From: Piscinibacter defluvii
GTDB lineage: Bacteria; Pseudomonadota; Gammaproteobacteria; Burkholderiales; Burkholderiaceae_C
Assembly (NCBI RefSeq): GCF_004011805.1
Contig: NZ_RCHJ01000013.1
Span: 222,967 to 286,966, forward strand
DNA: 64,000 nt
Reading direction: 5' to 3'
Part shown: positions 53,890-60,594 of the stretch, piece by piece
How the letters are laid out: every line of letters begins with the position of its first letter
How positions within the stretch are numbered: the stretch's first letter is position 1
Made by a program: the position numbers and the translations under genes
The notes under the pieces: generated by a model
Seen by the model: the letters and a program-made list of their open reading frames with translations, nothing else
Databases searched by the model: none
Told to the model about the DNA's origin: nothing

Positions 53890-54819
53890 TCAGCCGCGGC
53901 GCGCGGCAAAGCGCAGCACGCGGGTCGTGCTGGTGCGGGTGAACATGGCCTCCCAGTCCGGGTGCTTGCGGCGGAAGGCGGTCAGGTCGAAGCTCGAGCG
54001 GGTCTGCTCTTCGAAGGTGAGAAGGTCGCGCACACCGGCCGTCAGCAGGGCGTGGTCGCCCATGAACTGGCCGATCTGGAAGCGCAGCAGCGTCTCGCGC
54101 TCGACGATGTCCTTGGCCTGCTTCTGCAGCTCGCGCAGCTCGGCCACCTTGGTGGCGATCTCCGGCGTGGCCTCGATCGCGGCGGGCCGGCTCTTGGGGA
54201 ACAGGCCGCGGATGTCGTCGAGCGAGGTGGGCTCCGGCGGCACCTTGGCCTTCACGTGGTCGGTCCAGAAGCGCAGCTCGCGCTCGCGCATCGCTTCGAT
54301 CGTCACCTCGTCCCGGCGCGTCCAGTAGAGGTCGACGTCGTCGAGCGAGCGCAGCGCGGCCACCAGCGTGCGCTGGCGCCGGCGCGGGTGCACCATCAGG
54401 CCGTGCATGAACTGCGCGGCGTAGTGGATGGGCACGTCCTCGCTGCCGGGATCGCCCCACTCGTCGCGCACGAAGTGGCTGACGCTCTTGGCGTCGCCGT
54501 TGACCTCTTCCCCGTCGACCTCCAGCTCGAAGTCGATCTCGGCCGACAGGAAGCGGTGCTTCGCGTCGCGGTACCGGCGGTTCTTCGCCAGCAGCTTGAC
54601 CTGGTGGCCGGCGGCGCGGAGCTTGTCGATCGCCATCTCCCGAATAACGGGTTCGAGCCTGCGACCTCTGGCGAGCACCATCGCGCGTTTGAAGTCGTCG
54701 AGGTTCTCGACCTTGCGGCGCGTCTTCTCCAGCCACAGATCGACAGGCGTCCTGTACGGATCGACGCCCAGCACTGCTGCAGCGTCGCTGCCGCCGAGCC
54801 AGGAACTGCGGTCAGCCAC
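53890..54819 (-). CDS. YqaJ-type viral recombinase (exonuclease)
   Basis: 309-residue nuclease of the lambda-exonuclease/YqaJ fold. N-terminal SSWLGGSDAAAVLGVDPYRT is the family signature. The catalytic acid cluster is in SAEIDFELEVDGEEVNGDAK, and GRRLEPVIREMA supplies the earlier Glu. It resects double-strand ends to give single strands for annealing by the adjacent partner. It overlaps the HNH gene by 8 bases. Confidence 0.9.
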   Translation of the reverse strand: MADRSSWLGGSDAAAVLGVDPYRTPVDLWLEKTRRKVENLDDFKRAMVLARGRRLEPVIREMAIDKLRAAGHQVKLLAKNRRYRDAKHRFLSAEIDFELEVDGEEVNGDAKSVSHFVRDEWGDPGSEDVPIHYAAQFMHGLMVHPRRRQRTLVAALRSLDDVDLYWTRRDEVTIEAMRERELRFWTDHVKAKVPPEPTSLDDIRGLFPKSRPAAIEATPEIATKVAELRELQKQAKDIVERETLLRFQIGQFMGDHALLTAGVRDLLTFEEQTRSSFDLTAFRRKHPDWEAMFTRTSTTRVLRFAARRG

Positions 54820-55369
54820 GGTAAGTCCTCCCCTTGAGCACGCCGTACACCGTCTTGCGATCGATCAGCAGTTCGCGCGCCAGCGCCGTGACCGTCTCGC
54901 CGTTGGCGTGCCGCACGCGCAGGCTGCGTGCTGCGTCATCGGACAACTTCCGTTTCGGATTGGGACCGTTCAGCCCAATGGCGTAGGCATGCCGGTTGTT
55001 GTCAGCCTGCGTGCACCACTCAAGGTTCTCTGCTCGGTTGTTGAGCTTATGACCGTCGATGTGGTTCACCTGCGGCAACGCCATCGGATTCGGTATCCAT
55101 GCCATCGCCACCAGTCGGTGCACAGATGGGAAATGGCGCCTCTGACCAAGAGAGATTCGCACACGGAGGTAGCCGGTCTTGTCAAGGATTGGCTTCAACC
55201 ACATGCCATCGTGAGATTGCGGCGCGCCCTTGCCGTTGACCCACTCGCGTGCGCGAGACCAAACGCGGCCGTCTTGAGTCACGGAGTACTGCCCATCAAA
55301 TCCAGGCACTTCGCGCAGCTCCGCATCGCTGCCACCAAGGTACTTGGCGCGGCTGGGCAACGCGGGCAT
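54812..55369 (-). CDS. HNH endonuclease with NUMOD4-like N-terminus
   Basis: 185 residues. REVPGFDGQYSVTQDGRVWS is a NUMOD4-type motif, QVNHIDGHKLNNRAENLEWC is the HNH_3 core, and the C-terminus (LARELLIDRKTVYGVLKGRT) is a helix-turn-helix. This is the domain set of phage homing endonucleases. It lies between recombination and small early genes. Confidence 0.9.
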   Translation of the reverse strand: MPALPSRAKYLGGSDAELREVPGFDGQYSVTQDGRVWSRAREWVNGKGAPQSHDGMWLKPILDKTGYLRVRISLGQRRHFPSVHRLVAMAWIPNPMALPQVNHIDGHKLNNRAENLEWCTQADNNRHAYAIGLNGPNPKRKLSDDAARSLRVRHANGETVTALARELLIDRKTVYGVLKGRTYRG

Positions 55370-55683
55370 CAGGCGACGCCCCGCAGGTCGACCAGCAGTG
55401 CACGGGCCTCGGCCAGCGCCTTCATGGCGTCGGCGCGCGTGTGCAGCGGGATCGTGAGCTCGTGCGCGTAGACCCGGCAGTCGCGCTCGAACAGCAGCTC
55501 CAGCAGTTCGACCACTCGCGGCAGCTGCTTGATGGCTTGGGCGTTGGCTCGCGCCTCGGCCTCGCTGCGCAGCTGCATTCCGCAGTGGGCGATGCCGGCC
55601 GTCTGCGGCTCGCCTTCCTGGCGTTCGCACGGGCCGACGACGCACACGCCGTTCGACAGCACCGACCACGGGCCCGGCGTCAC
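55369..55683 (-). CDS. Small phage protein, unknown
   Basis: 104 residues starting from a GTG that overlaps the previous stop (GTGA). MTPGPWSVLSNGVCVVGP at the start and SEAEARANAQAIKQLPRVVE are recurrent in phage early proteins of unknown role. Confidence 0.7.
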   Translation of the reverse strand: MTPGPWSVLSNGVCVVGPCERQEGEPQTAGIAHCGMQLRSEAEARANAQAIKQLPRVVELLELLFERDCRVYAHELTIPLHTRADAMKALAEARALLVDLRGVA

Positions 55684-56015
55684 ACGGCACCCCAGAGGCG
55701 GCGCAGCGCACGCATGGCGTGCCACCACAGCGGGCGGTGGCCCACCTGGATGACGAGTTGCTCGCGCTCGACGTTGGGCAGTGCGCGGCGCGCCTTCAGG
55801 CCCGGCGCCTTGCGCAGCAGCGCGGTCTGGATCTGCTCGGCCTGGCTGCCGATCTCGCGGCTCGGCTGGCGCTGGGCCGCGATGCCGATGACCACACCGG
55901 TCTCGGTGACGACCAGGCCGCGCCGGCGCGCCGCGAGCAGGAAGGCGTCGAGATCCATGCCGCCGCTCAGGCTGGTGTCGACACGGTGCAGGTAGCGGCT
56001 GTTCGAGGTCAGCAT
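55680..56015 (-). CDS. Small phage protein, unknown
   Basis: 111 residues beginning MLTSNSRYLHRVDTSLSGGM, with a C-terminal aromatic/basic segment (PLWWHAMRALRRLW). It overlaps the upstream gene by 7 bases. Function unknown. Confidence 0.6.
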   Translation of the reverse strand: MLTSNSRYLHRVDTSLSGGMDLDAFLLAARRRGLVVTETGVVIGIAAQRQPSREIGSQAEQIQTALLRKAPGLKARRALPNVEREQLVIQVGHRPLWWHAMRALRRLWGAV

Positions 56016-56239
56016 GCGACGAACTCCACGGCGGAGGGGTGCGCGGGCACCGTGACGGTGTTGCCCCGCGGGGTCTTGCTGCGCACGAGCACGCGGTAGT
56101 CGGTGTCGGGCGCGGCCACGTAGCGGAGGAACTCGCCGTCGCACCACTCGCAGCCGACGGGGTTTCGGTGCGGCGAGACGGCCCAGAGCACCTTCACCGG
56201 TGCGCCTTCGGCGCGCTGTGGCAGGGCGGGCGCGCTCAC
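56009..56239 (-). CDS. Small phage protein, unknown
   Basis: 76 residues, GTG start in GTGA overlap. It contains a CEWC pair and a basic beta segment (YRVLVRSKTPRGNTVTVPAH). Function unknown. Confidence 0.6.
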   Translation of the reverse strand: MSAPALPQRAEGAPVKVLWAVSPHRNPVGCEWCDGEFLRYVAAPDTDYRVLVRSKTPRGNTVTVPAHPSAVEFVAC

Positions 56240-56460
56240 GAGCGGTCCTCCGTGACCCGGATCTCGTCGACCAGGAACACGCGCGGCGACAGGCGCTCGT
56301 CGACGGAGGCCGCAGCCTTCTCGGCATCGGCGCGGGTCAGCCAGCGGCCGGGCATCTTCAGCGGCACGATCCGGCCGCCGGCGACGTGGTCGCAGCGCAG
56401 CACCGCGAAGGCCTTGCCGCGCGGCGCGATCTTCACCTGGGTGGGAATGCGCGCGCTCAC
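56236..56460 (-). CDS. Small phage protein, unknown
   Basis: 74 residues, GTG start overlapping the previous stop. KIAPRGKAFAVLRCDHVAGG and a helical ADAEKAAASVDE segment. Function unknown. Confidence 0.6.
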   Translation of the reverse strand: MSARIPTQVKIAPRGKAFAVLRCDHVAGGRIVPLKMPGRWLTRADAEKAAASVDERLSPRVFLVDEIRVTEDRS

Positions 56461-56666
56461 GGGAGCAGCTCCATCGGCTGGGTGATCGCGAAGGCGCGCT
56501 CAAAGTTGTCGGCCTGCAGGGCCTTGGCGAGGCGCCACTGGAGCGCGCCTTCGGCCGGCGGCAGCTCGGTGACCTCGCCGATGGGCAACAGGTCCGGCCG
56601 CGCCAGTTCGTCGCTGATGCGCCGGGCCGAGAGGAGGGAAGGCGGGTTGTCGACGAAGCGGGGCAT
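56457..56666 (-). CDS. Small phage protein, unknown
   Basis: 69 residues starting MPRFVDNPPSLLSARRISDE, mostly helical with no recognisable motif. ATG start. Confidence 0.55.
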   Translation of the reverse strand: MPRFVDNPPSLLSARRISDELARPDLLPIGEVTELPPAEGALQWRLAKALQADNFERAFAITQPMELLP

Positions 56667-56678
56667 GTGGATCTCCGA

Positions 56679-56837
56679 TCAGTGGCGCAGCGCGGCGGCG
56701 ACGATCGCCAGCAGCACGCCCACGCCCGAGAGGACGACCAGGCCGACGAGCAGCCACGTGGGCGCATGGCCGGCGCTCATGGAGGCGCCGAGGACGAACG
56801 CCTCGAGCGCCAGGGCAGCGTGGAAGAGGTGCTTCAT
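56679..56837 (-). CDS. Small two-helix membrane protein
   Basis: 52 residues with two hydrophobic segments (about residues 5-22 and 27-50: LLVGLVVLSGVGVLLAIVAA). The start MKHLFHAALA overlaps the previous stop by ATGA. It could be an early membrane-active or superinfection-exclusion protein; not recognised. Confidence 0.6.
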   Translation of the reverse strand: MKHLFHAALALEAFVLGASMSAGHAPTWLLVGLVVLSGVGVLLAIVAAALRH

Positions 56838-56986
56838 CGCCACAGACCCACGCTGAGGAAGCGCGCGACCACGGCCATCCAGCGCCAGCGGTACGGCCCG
56901 TTGATGGCGCGCAGCTGCTTGGTGTCCCAGACGATCCAGCCGCCGATGACCTGCTGGATCTCCATGTGGTCGACGGTGCGGCTCAT
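56834..56986 (-). CDS. Small phage protein, unknown
   Basis: 50 residues: MSRTVDHMEIQQVIGGWIVW and an aromatic/basic C-terminus. ATGA overlaps both sides support translation. Function unknown. Confidence 0.5.
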   Translation of the reverse strand: MSRTVDHMEIQQVIGGWIVWDTKQLRAINGPYRWRWMAVVARFLSVGLWR

Positions 56987-57225
56987 GCCGGTGCGCCTTC
57001 GCGCCACACGTGGCTCCAGGCGATGGAGAGCTCGCTGCCATCGAAGCGGCGCAGGCCGCCCGCAGGCATGGACTGCGGGGCGTCCAGCGAACCCAGGGCG
57101 GTGAAGTCGACGCTGTAGTCCGGCGTCCACGAATACACCGCCTCGCCGCGCAGCGACTCGCTCCGGGGCTGGGAGAGCAGGTCGCCGGTCTTGGCCTCGA
57201 AGCCGCGAATCACCTTGTGGCTCAT
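56983..57225 (-). CDS. Small phage protein, unknown
   Basis: 80 residues, MSHKVIRGFEAKTGDLLSQP, polar with no clear motif. It lies 3 bases from the next gene upstream. Function unknown. Confidence 0.55.
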   Translation of the reverse strand: MSHKVIRGFEAKTGDLLSQPRSESLRGEAVYSWTPDYSVDFTALGSLDAPQSMPAGGLRRFDGSELSIAWSHVWREGAPA

Positions 57226-57228
57226 GGC

Positions 57229-57570
57229 TCAGTACCCGCGCTGCGCGCTCACGCCCGCGAGCCAGATGCGGCGGCAGTAGAAGTACTCCGGCTCGCCGTC
57301 GAAGGCCGTGCCGCCGCCCAGCACGTAGTCGCGCGAGGTGGGCTTCACGCCGACCAGCTCGAACTCCTTGCCGACTAAGGTCACGGCGCCGTGCGCATCG
57401 CGCGGCCGGCTCATCGACCTGTTCGACCAGCTCTTCTCGGCGGCCTCGCGGCGCTTCTTGGCCCAGTGGTTCAGCAGACCCTGGACGTAGCGCGAGCGCA
57501 CGTCGAGCCGGCGCCCGTCACCTTGCAGGTGCGTGCGGCCCGGGCCGCGCTTGGTGCTGCTCGGGCTCAT
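57229..57570 (-). CDS. Small basic phage protein
   Basis: 113 residues with a strongly basic N-terminal half (SSTKRGPGRTHLQGDGRRLD, HWAKKRREAAEKSW) and a beta-rich C-terminus. It may bind nucleic acid. Function unknown. ATGA overlap upstream. Confidence 0.6.
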   Translation of the reverse strand: MSPSSTKRGPGRTHLQGDGRRLDVRSRYVQGLLNHWAKKRREAAEKSWSNRSMSRPRDAHGAVTLVGKEFELVGVKPTSRDYVLGGGTAFDGEPEYFYCRRIWLAGVSAQRGY

Positions 57571-57845
57571 TGCGCGCACTCCGCGATGAAGGCGCGTGCC
57601 TCGCGGCCGTTGCGCTCGGCCCAGGCGTTGAACGACGCGACGATGCGGCGCTGCGCCAGGCGTTCGGCCGTGGTGGTCGGCTTGACGTAGAACTTCGGCG
57701 CGTAGGTCGGGAGCGTCTCGGTCAGCTCCTGAAAGCTCTCCGCGCAGGTGACGAGCCGCACGCACTCGTCAAGGGTCATCCGCTCGTTCGTGCCGGGCCA
57801 GCGGTTGCGTCCGCTGCTGGCAGCCGGGTGGGCGTTCGTCTGCAT
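57567..57845 (-). CDS. First gene of the leftward operon, unknown
   Basis: 92 residues from MQTNAHPAASSGRNRW; GGGAGCAGAG gives a good ribosome site. The frame extends to an ATG at 57917, but that lies inside the promoter, so 57845 is the start. Its helical core is DECVRLVTCAESFQELTETL. It is transcribed from the promoter at 57883-57911. Function unknown. Confidence 0.65.
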   Translation of the reverse strand: MQTNAHPAASSGRNRWPGTNERMTLDECVRLVTCAESFQELTETLPTYAPKFYVKPTTTAERLAQRRIVASFNAWAERNGREARAFIAECAQ

Positions 57846-57882
57846 CTCTGCTCCCAAGCGCCGGGGTGGCGCGTTGGGAACG

Positions 57883-57911
57883 ACTATAGGCAATGCCGAT
57901 TCTTGTGTCAA
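57883..57911 (-). promoter_or_regulatory. Leftward early promoter (pL-like)
   Basis: On the minus strand: -35 TTGACA (57911-57906), 17-base spacer, -10 TATAGT (57888-57883). The predicted start is near 57876, 30 bases before the first gene. It is overlapped on both ends by 13-bp operators. Confidence 0.88.
57887..57899. promoter_or_regulatory. Repressor operator 1 at the leftward promoter
   Basis: TAGGCAATGCCGA, close to the palindrome TAGGCAATGCCTA. It overlaps the -10 box and spacer. It forms a perfect 12-bp inverted repeat with operator 2. Confidence 0.8.
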
Positions 57912-57923
57912 CGGCATTGCCTA
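57911..57923. promoter_or_regulatory. Repressor operator 2 at the leftward promoter
   Basis: ACGGCATTGCCTA, the inverted copy of operator 1, centred 24 bp from it and touching the -35 box. The same pair geometry occurs at the cro promoter. Confidence 0.8.
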
Positions 57924-57986
57924 TGTATCGTGCAATCCGCACGCCACGGGTTGGCCGGGGCGGCGATTCACTGGAGGGAGCGAGAG

Positions 57987-58511
57987 ATGGAGATCGGATA
58001 CGCTGCGCAGGTGGACGACAAGGAACTGCTCGCCCGGATCTCAGCTTGCGATCCCCCAGTGCGTGCTTGGGCCCTCGAGGAAGGCCACAAGAACCTGAAG
58101 GGGCGCATTGATTCGCAGGCGGCAGTCGCCTCGCAAGCCGCGACGACGCTGGCGCTGCTGCTGGCCGGGATCGGCGGTTCGCTGGCCTATGCGGTGCGGA
58201 TCTTCGAGCCCGATGCATCGCCTATCGGGAGAGGTGCAGCGGCGCTTTGCCTGTACCTGATCCTGCTGGCTGCCGTGCTGATCTTCCGCTGCATCAACAC
58301 GACGGCATCTCCGGCCCTGCACAACGAGCCGAAAAACCTATTGATGCCAGGCGCTTCGCTGGATCAGATCCAGGCGGGAGAGCTGCTGAATCTGCAGAGG
58401 CGCATCGAGGAACAAACAGCCCTCGTCGCCGCTCGAGCGCGCTGGCTCAATGGAGTGCGCCTGCTCGCGCTGTTGTCGCCAGCGGTCTTTTCGGCGGCCG
58501 CGCTCGCCTGA
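57987..58511 (+). CDS. Membrane protein between the two phage control regions
   Basis: 174 residues. Predicted membrane segments are 53-73 (TLALLLAGIGGSLAYAVRIF), 83-101 (CLYLILLAAVLIF) and 155-174; a helical region (126-152) lies between the last two. A strong GGAGGGAG site precedes the ATG. It is the only rightward gene in this interval and is set apart from both operons, the usual position for a lysogeny-expressed cargo gene. Not recognised; superinfection exclusion or defence is possible. Confidence 0.75.
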   Translation: MEIGYAAQVDDKELLARISACDPPVRAWALEEGHKNLKGRIDSQAAVASQAATTLALLLAGIGGSLAYAVRIFEPDASPIGRGAAALCLYLILLAAVLIFRCINTTASPALHNEPKNLLMPGASLDQIQAGELLNLQRRIEEQTALVAARARWLNGVRLLALLSPAVFSAAALA

Positions 58512-58514
58512 CCT

Positions 58515-58643
58515 TCAGCGATACCGCTTCGGCGGCTCATCGCTCCTCGGTTCTCTTTCTGGCTGTTGCGGCACGACTGGAACGAATGGCGGTGGTGCTG
58601 GCGCTGGCTGAGGGGCAGGGCTCGAGACGTCGTTGACATCCAT
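58515..58643 (-). CDS. Small proline-rich protein
   Basis: 42 residues starting MDVNDVSSPAPQPAPAPPPF and ending in a basic PPKRYR tail, about one third Pro. A GGAGG site lies 7 bases before the ATG. It follows the exported DUF4124-like gene by 39 bases and probably shares its transcript. Function unknown. Confidence 0.6.
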   Translation of the reverse strand: MDVNDVSSPAPQPAPAPPPFVPVVPQQPEREPRSDEPPKRYR

Positions 58644-58682
58644 GTTCGCTCCTCCGTCAGTTCCACCTGGCGCGCCCATGGT

Positions 58683-59210
58683 TCACGGACACTGGTACGG
58701 CGACACGGTAGTACCAAGGCGCCGGTCTTCCGCGCTGCAGGTCAGGATGACGCTCCCGTCCGCTGTGCAGATCTTGTGCATCGTGACCTCCGGAGAATTC
58801 ACGATCGCGAAGGTTCTTGTGGTGCCTGCGACAGCAAGCAGCGAACGAGCGACAAGCGTTCGGCACGCTTCGAAGTCAATGGCTTGCCACGTGGTTGTCG
58901 GCTTGGGGCGCGCGGCCTCCTCAGCGGCCTGCCTCGCCGCCGCACGTTCTCGCTCGCGGTCCCGCTTGACGATGCCAGCGGCGATCTCGGCGTTCATCTG
59001 ATCGACGATCGCCTTTCTCTCGCCCGGCGTGAGTTGACCGTTGCCGCGTGGCGCTTGGCCGGTAGCAATCGGATCAGAACCTCGTGCACCATCGAGCGGG
59101 CAGGCAGCGTCCTGAAACGTCACCTTTCCGTCTTTTGCGGTGCACTTGTTGATCGGGAATGCGGTGGCCGAGCAGGCAAGCCCGACTACCAGGATGGCAA
59201 TGCTTCTCAT
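58683..59210 (-). CDS. Exported DUF4124-like protein
   Basis: 175 residues with a signal peptide (MRSIAILVVGLACSATAF) and the DUF4124 pattern KCTAKDGKVTFQDAACP just after it. The rest is a charged helix (KRDRERERAAARQAAEEAAR) and a C-terminal domain with a possible disulfide (CTADGSVILTC). Likely periplasmic. A lysogeny-expressed cargo role is possible; function unknown. Confidence 0.78.
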   Translation of the reverse strand: MRSIAILVVGLACSATAFPINKCTAKDGKVTFQDAACPLDGARGSDPIATGQAPRGNGQLTPGERKAIVDQMNAEIAAGIVKRDRERERAAARQAAEEAARPKPTTTWQAIDFEACRTLVARSLLAVAGTTRTFAIVNSPEVTMHKICTADGSVILTCSAEDRRLGTTVSPYQCP

Positions 59211-59323
59211 GGGCTAGAAGATGCCCCAGCTTCGGTCGATCGCCTCCACCCGAACAGGGGAGGCCTGCAAAGGTTTGCAGGTGCGGCGCCGGCCGAAGGT
59301 CGACAAGCTGGCAATGTTGGCGC

Positions 59324-59758
59324 TCATCCGTGGGTGCCGGAGCGTTTCCTTGATGGAGGCTTGACCTCGATTGCAGCGCCGGGCGCCGTGAAGTCTGGTC
59401 GGAAGTCGAGTCCTGACGTCGCCTCTTCGATCTGCTCGGCCGCGGCGCGCACGCGGTCCAGCAACTGCTGCTGAGCGGACGCTGGCAGACGGCGCAGGTG
59501 CCGCAGGAACTCCGCTTCGAACTTGGTGAATGGCAGCCCAAAGTGATCCGGCCCGACCACGTCATCGAAGAAGGAGATAAGCAGCGGCAGCTTCTCCTTG
59601 GCCAAGCGGCCAGTCTTCAGAAGCTCGCTGGCGGATGGTTGGGTCATTTCCAAGGCTCGCGCAAGCGCCGAGGGGCCGATGCGTCCGGCGCCTGGAAGCT
59701 TTGCCTTGAGCTCGAGCGCCGTGCGAATCGCAGCGGCGAGGTCTGTTCCTTGTAGCAC
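59324..59758 (-). CDS. Phage repressor (CI-like, no S24 peptidase domain)
   Basis: 144 residues. A helix-turn-helix sits at about 28-52 (GPSALARALEMTQPSASELL). The C-terminal half is helical; the LexA/CI autoproteolysis motifs are absent, so classical RecA-triggered cleavage is not expected. The GTG at 59758 (VLQGTDL) is chosen because the extended frame start at 59818 would lie inside the operators. It is divergent from cro. Confidence 0.8.
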   Translation of the reverse strand: MLQGTDLAAAIRTALELKAKLPGAGRIGPSALARALEMTQPSASELLKTGRLAKEKLPLLISFFDDVVGPDHFGLPFTKFEAEFLRHLRRLPASAQQQLLDRVRAAAEQIEEATSGLDFRPDFTAPGAAIEVKPPSRKRSGTHG

Positions 59759-59787
59759 TCGCCGATTCCAACAGGCGCCGCCTTTGA

Positions 59788-59800
59788 TAGGCAATGCAGT
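59788..59800. promoter_or_regulatory. Repressor operator 3 in the repressor/cro gap
   Basis: TAGGCAATGCAGT, matching the first 10 bases of operator 1. It lies upstream of and touching the cro -35 box, over the likely repressor promoter -10 (TATCAA on the minus strand). Confidence 0.78.
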
Positions 59801-59828
59801 TGCAGATTGCATCGGCAATGCCTATGAT
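59800..59828 (+). promoter_or_regulatory. cro promoter (pR-like)
   Basis: -35 TTGCAG (59800-59805), 17-base spacer, -10 TATGAT (59823-59828). The predicted start is near 59835, two bases before the cro ATG, so the message would be leaderless. Confidence 0.75.
59812..59824. promoter_or_regulatory. Repressor operator 4 at the cro promoter
   Basis: TCGGCAATGCCTA, 12 of 13 positions of the TAGGCAATGCCTA palindrome, centred 24 bp from operator 3 and overlapping the cro -10 box. Confidence 0.78.
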
Positions 59829-59836
59829 GCTGCGCT

Positions 59837-60103
59837 ATGGAAGCGATCGAACGAGCCATCCGGGCGTTCGGGAGCCAGGCCGCAATGGCCTCGGCTCTCG
59901 GCGTGAAGCAACCCACCATCAGCGAGTGGCTGCGTGGCGATCGCCGTGTCCCGGCTGAGCGCTGCCCGCAGATCGAACGCGAGACGCGCCGCCTCGCGCG
60001 GGACAAGAGCGACCCGTCGCTGATCGTCACCTGCGAGCAGCTCCGCGACGACGTCGCCTGGGAGGTTCTGCGAGAGCAGGCCGTCGACGCCAAGGCCGCT
60101 TGA
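59837..60103 (+). CDS. Cro/YdaS-family antirepressor regulator
   Basis: 88 residues. HTH: AIRAFGSQAAMASALGVKQP then TISEWLRGDRRVP (residues 7-40), typical of YdaS/Cro proteins; the tail VTCEQLRDDVAWEVLREQ is also characteristic. No ribosome site is present, in keeping with a leaderless transcript. It is divergent from the repressor and first of the rightward operon. Confidence 0.9.
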   Translation: MEAIERAIRAFGSQAAMASALGVKQPTISEWLRGDRRVPAERCPQIERETRRLARDKSDPSLIVTCEQLRDDVAWEVLREQAVDAKAA

Positions 60104-60104
60104 C

Positions 60105-60347
60105 ATGCCGCGCGACTTCCTACGGGCGATCCTCGTTGTCAGGCCCAACGAGAAGGGCGGCATCAAGTTCATCTTCGGCGGGCACGACGGCTTCCAGCCG
60201 GTGGCCGAGGCGATCGGTGCCGAGATCGGCAAGGCGCTGTTCACGGCCGGAAGACCCGATTCGTGTAGCTGCAGCTGCTGCAGCTGTAGTGGTCGGTCAT
60301 CGCGCCGCTGTCGGCGAAATCGTCGTCGACGGGGGAAGAAGAAGTGA
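60105..60347 (+). CDS. Small phage protein after cro
   Basis: 80 residues starting 2 bases after the cro stop. The first 50 residues (MPRDFLRAILVVRPNEKGGI, KFIFGGHDGFQPVAEAIG) look like a real domain; the last 30 (Cys/Ser then Arg/Lys runs) are antisense to a zinc-ribbon gene and low in complexity. Function unknown. Confidence 0.6.
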   Translation: MPRDFLRAILVVRPNEKGGIKFIFGGHDGFQPVAEAIGAEIGKALFTAGRPDSCSCSCCSCSGRSSRRCRRNRRRRGKKK

Positions 60348-60522
60348 GCCGGTACGCCAACGCCCCGCACTTCGGGCACTTCTGGCCGCTGGCGGGCGCG
60401 ATGCGCTCTTCCAGCGCGGCGATGCGCTTCTTCAGCTCGTCTACCTCCGATGGCAGGCCGCTGATGCGCTTCCAACCCGGCACTCGTTCGAGCGCCTTCA
60501 ACACGTCCTCGAGGATGCCCAT
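60241..60522 (-). CDS. Zinc-ribbon phage protein
   Basis: 93 residues: a coiled coil (PSEVDELKKRIAALEERIAP) followed by a zinc ribbon (CPKCGALAYRL ... YSCSSCSYTNRV). A GAGGAG site precedes the ATG. It converges on and overlaps the preceding rightward gene by 107 bases. Function unknown. Confidence 0.78.
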   Translation of the reverse strand: MGILEDVLKALERVPGWKRISGLPSEVDELKKRIAALEERIAPASGQKCPKCGALAYRLTSSSPVDDDFADSGAMTDHYSCSSCSYTNRVFRP

Positions 60523-60594
60523 GAATCTCCTCTGTCAGTGGTCGCTGTTCTGTGATCAGACCGCCAACGCCAAGGCGGCCTGATCGTGCGCCGC

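Noticed and set aside
57846..57917. ATG at 57917 as start of the first leftward phage gene
   Set aside because: It lies within the -35/-10 region of the promoter; 57845 has a proper ribosome site.
59759..59818. Upstream TTG start for the phage repressor
   Set aside because: The extra 20 codons are the operator and promoter DNA; transcription for the repressor should begin downstream of them.
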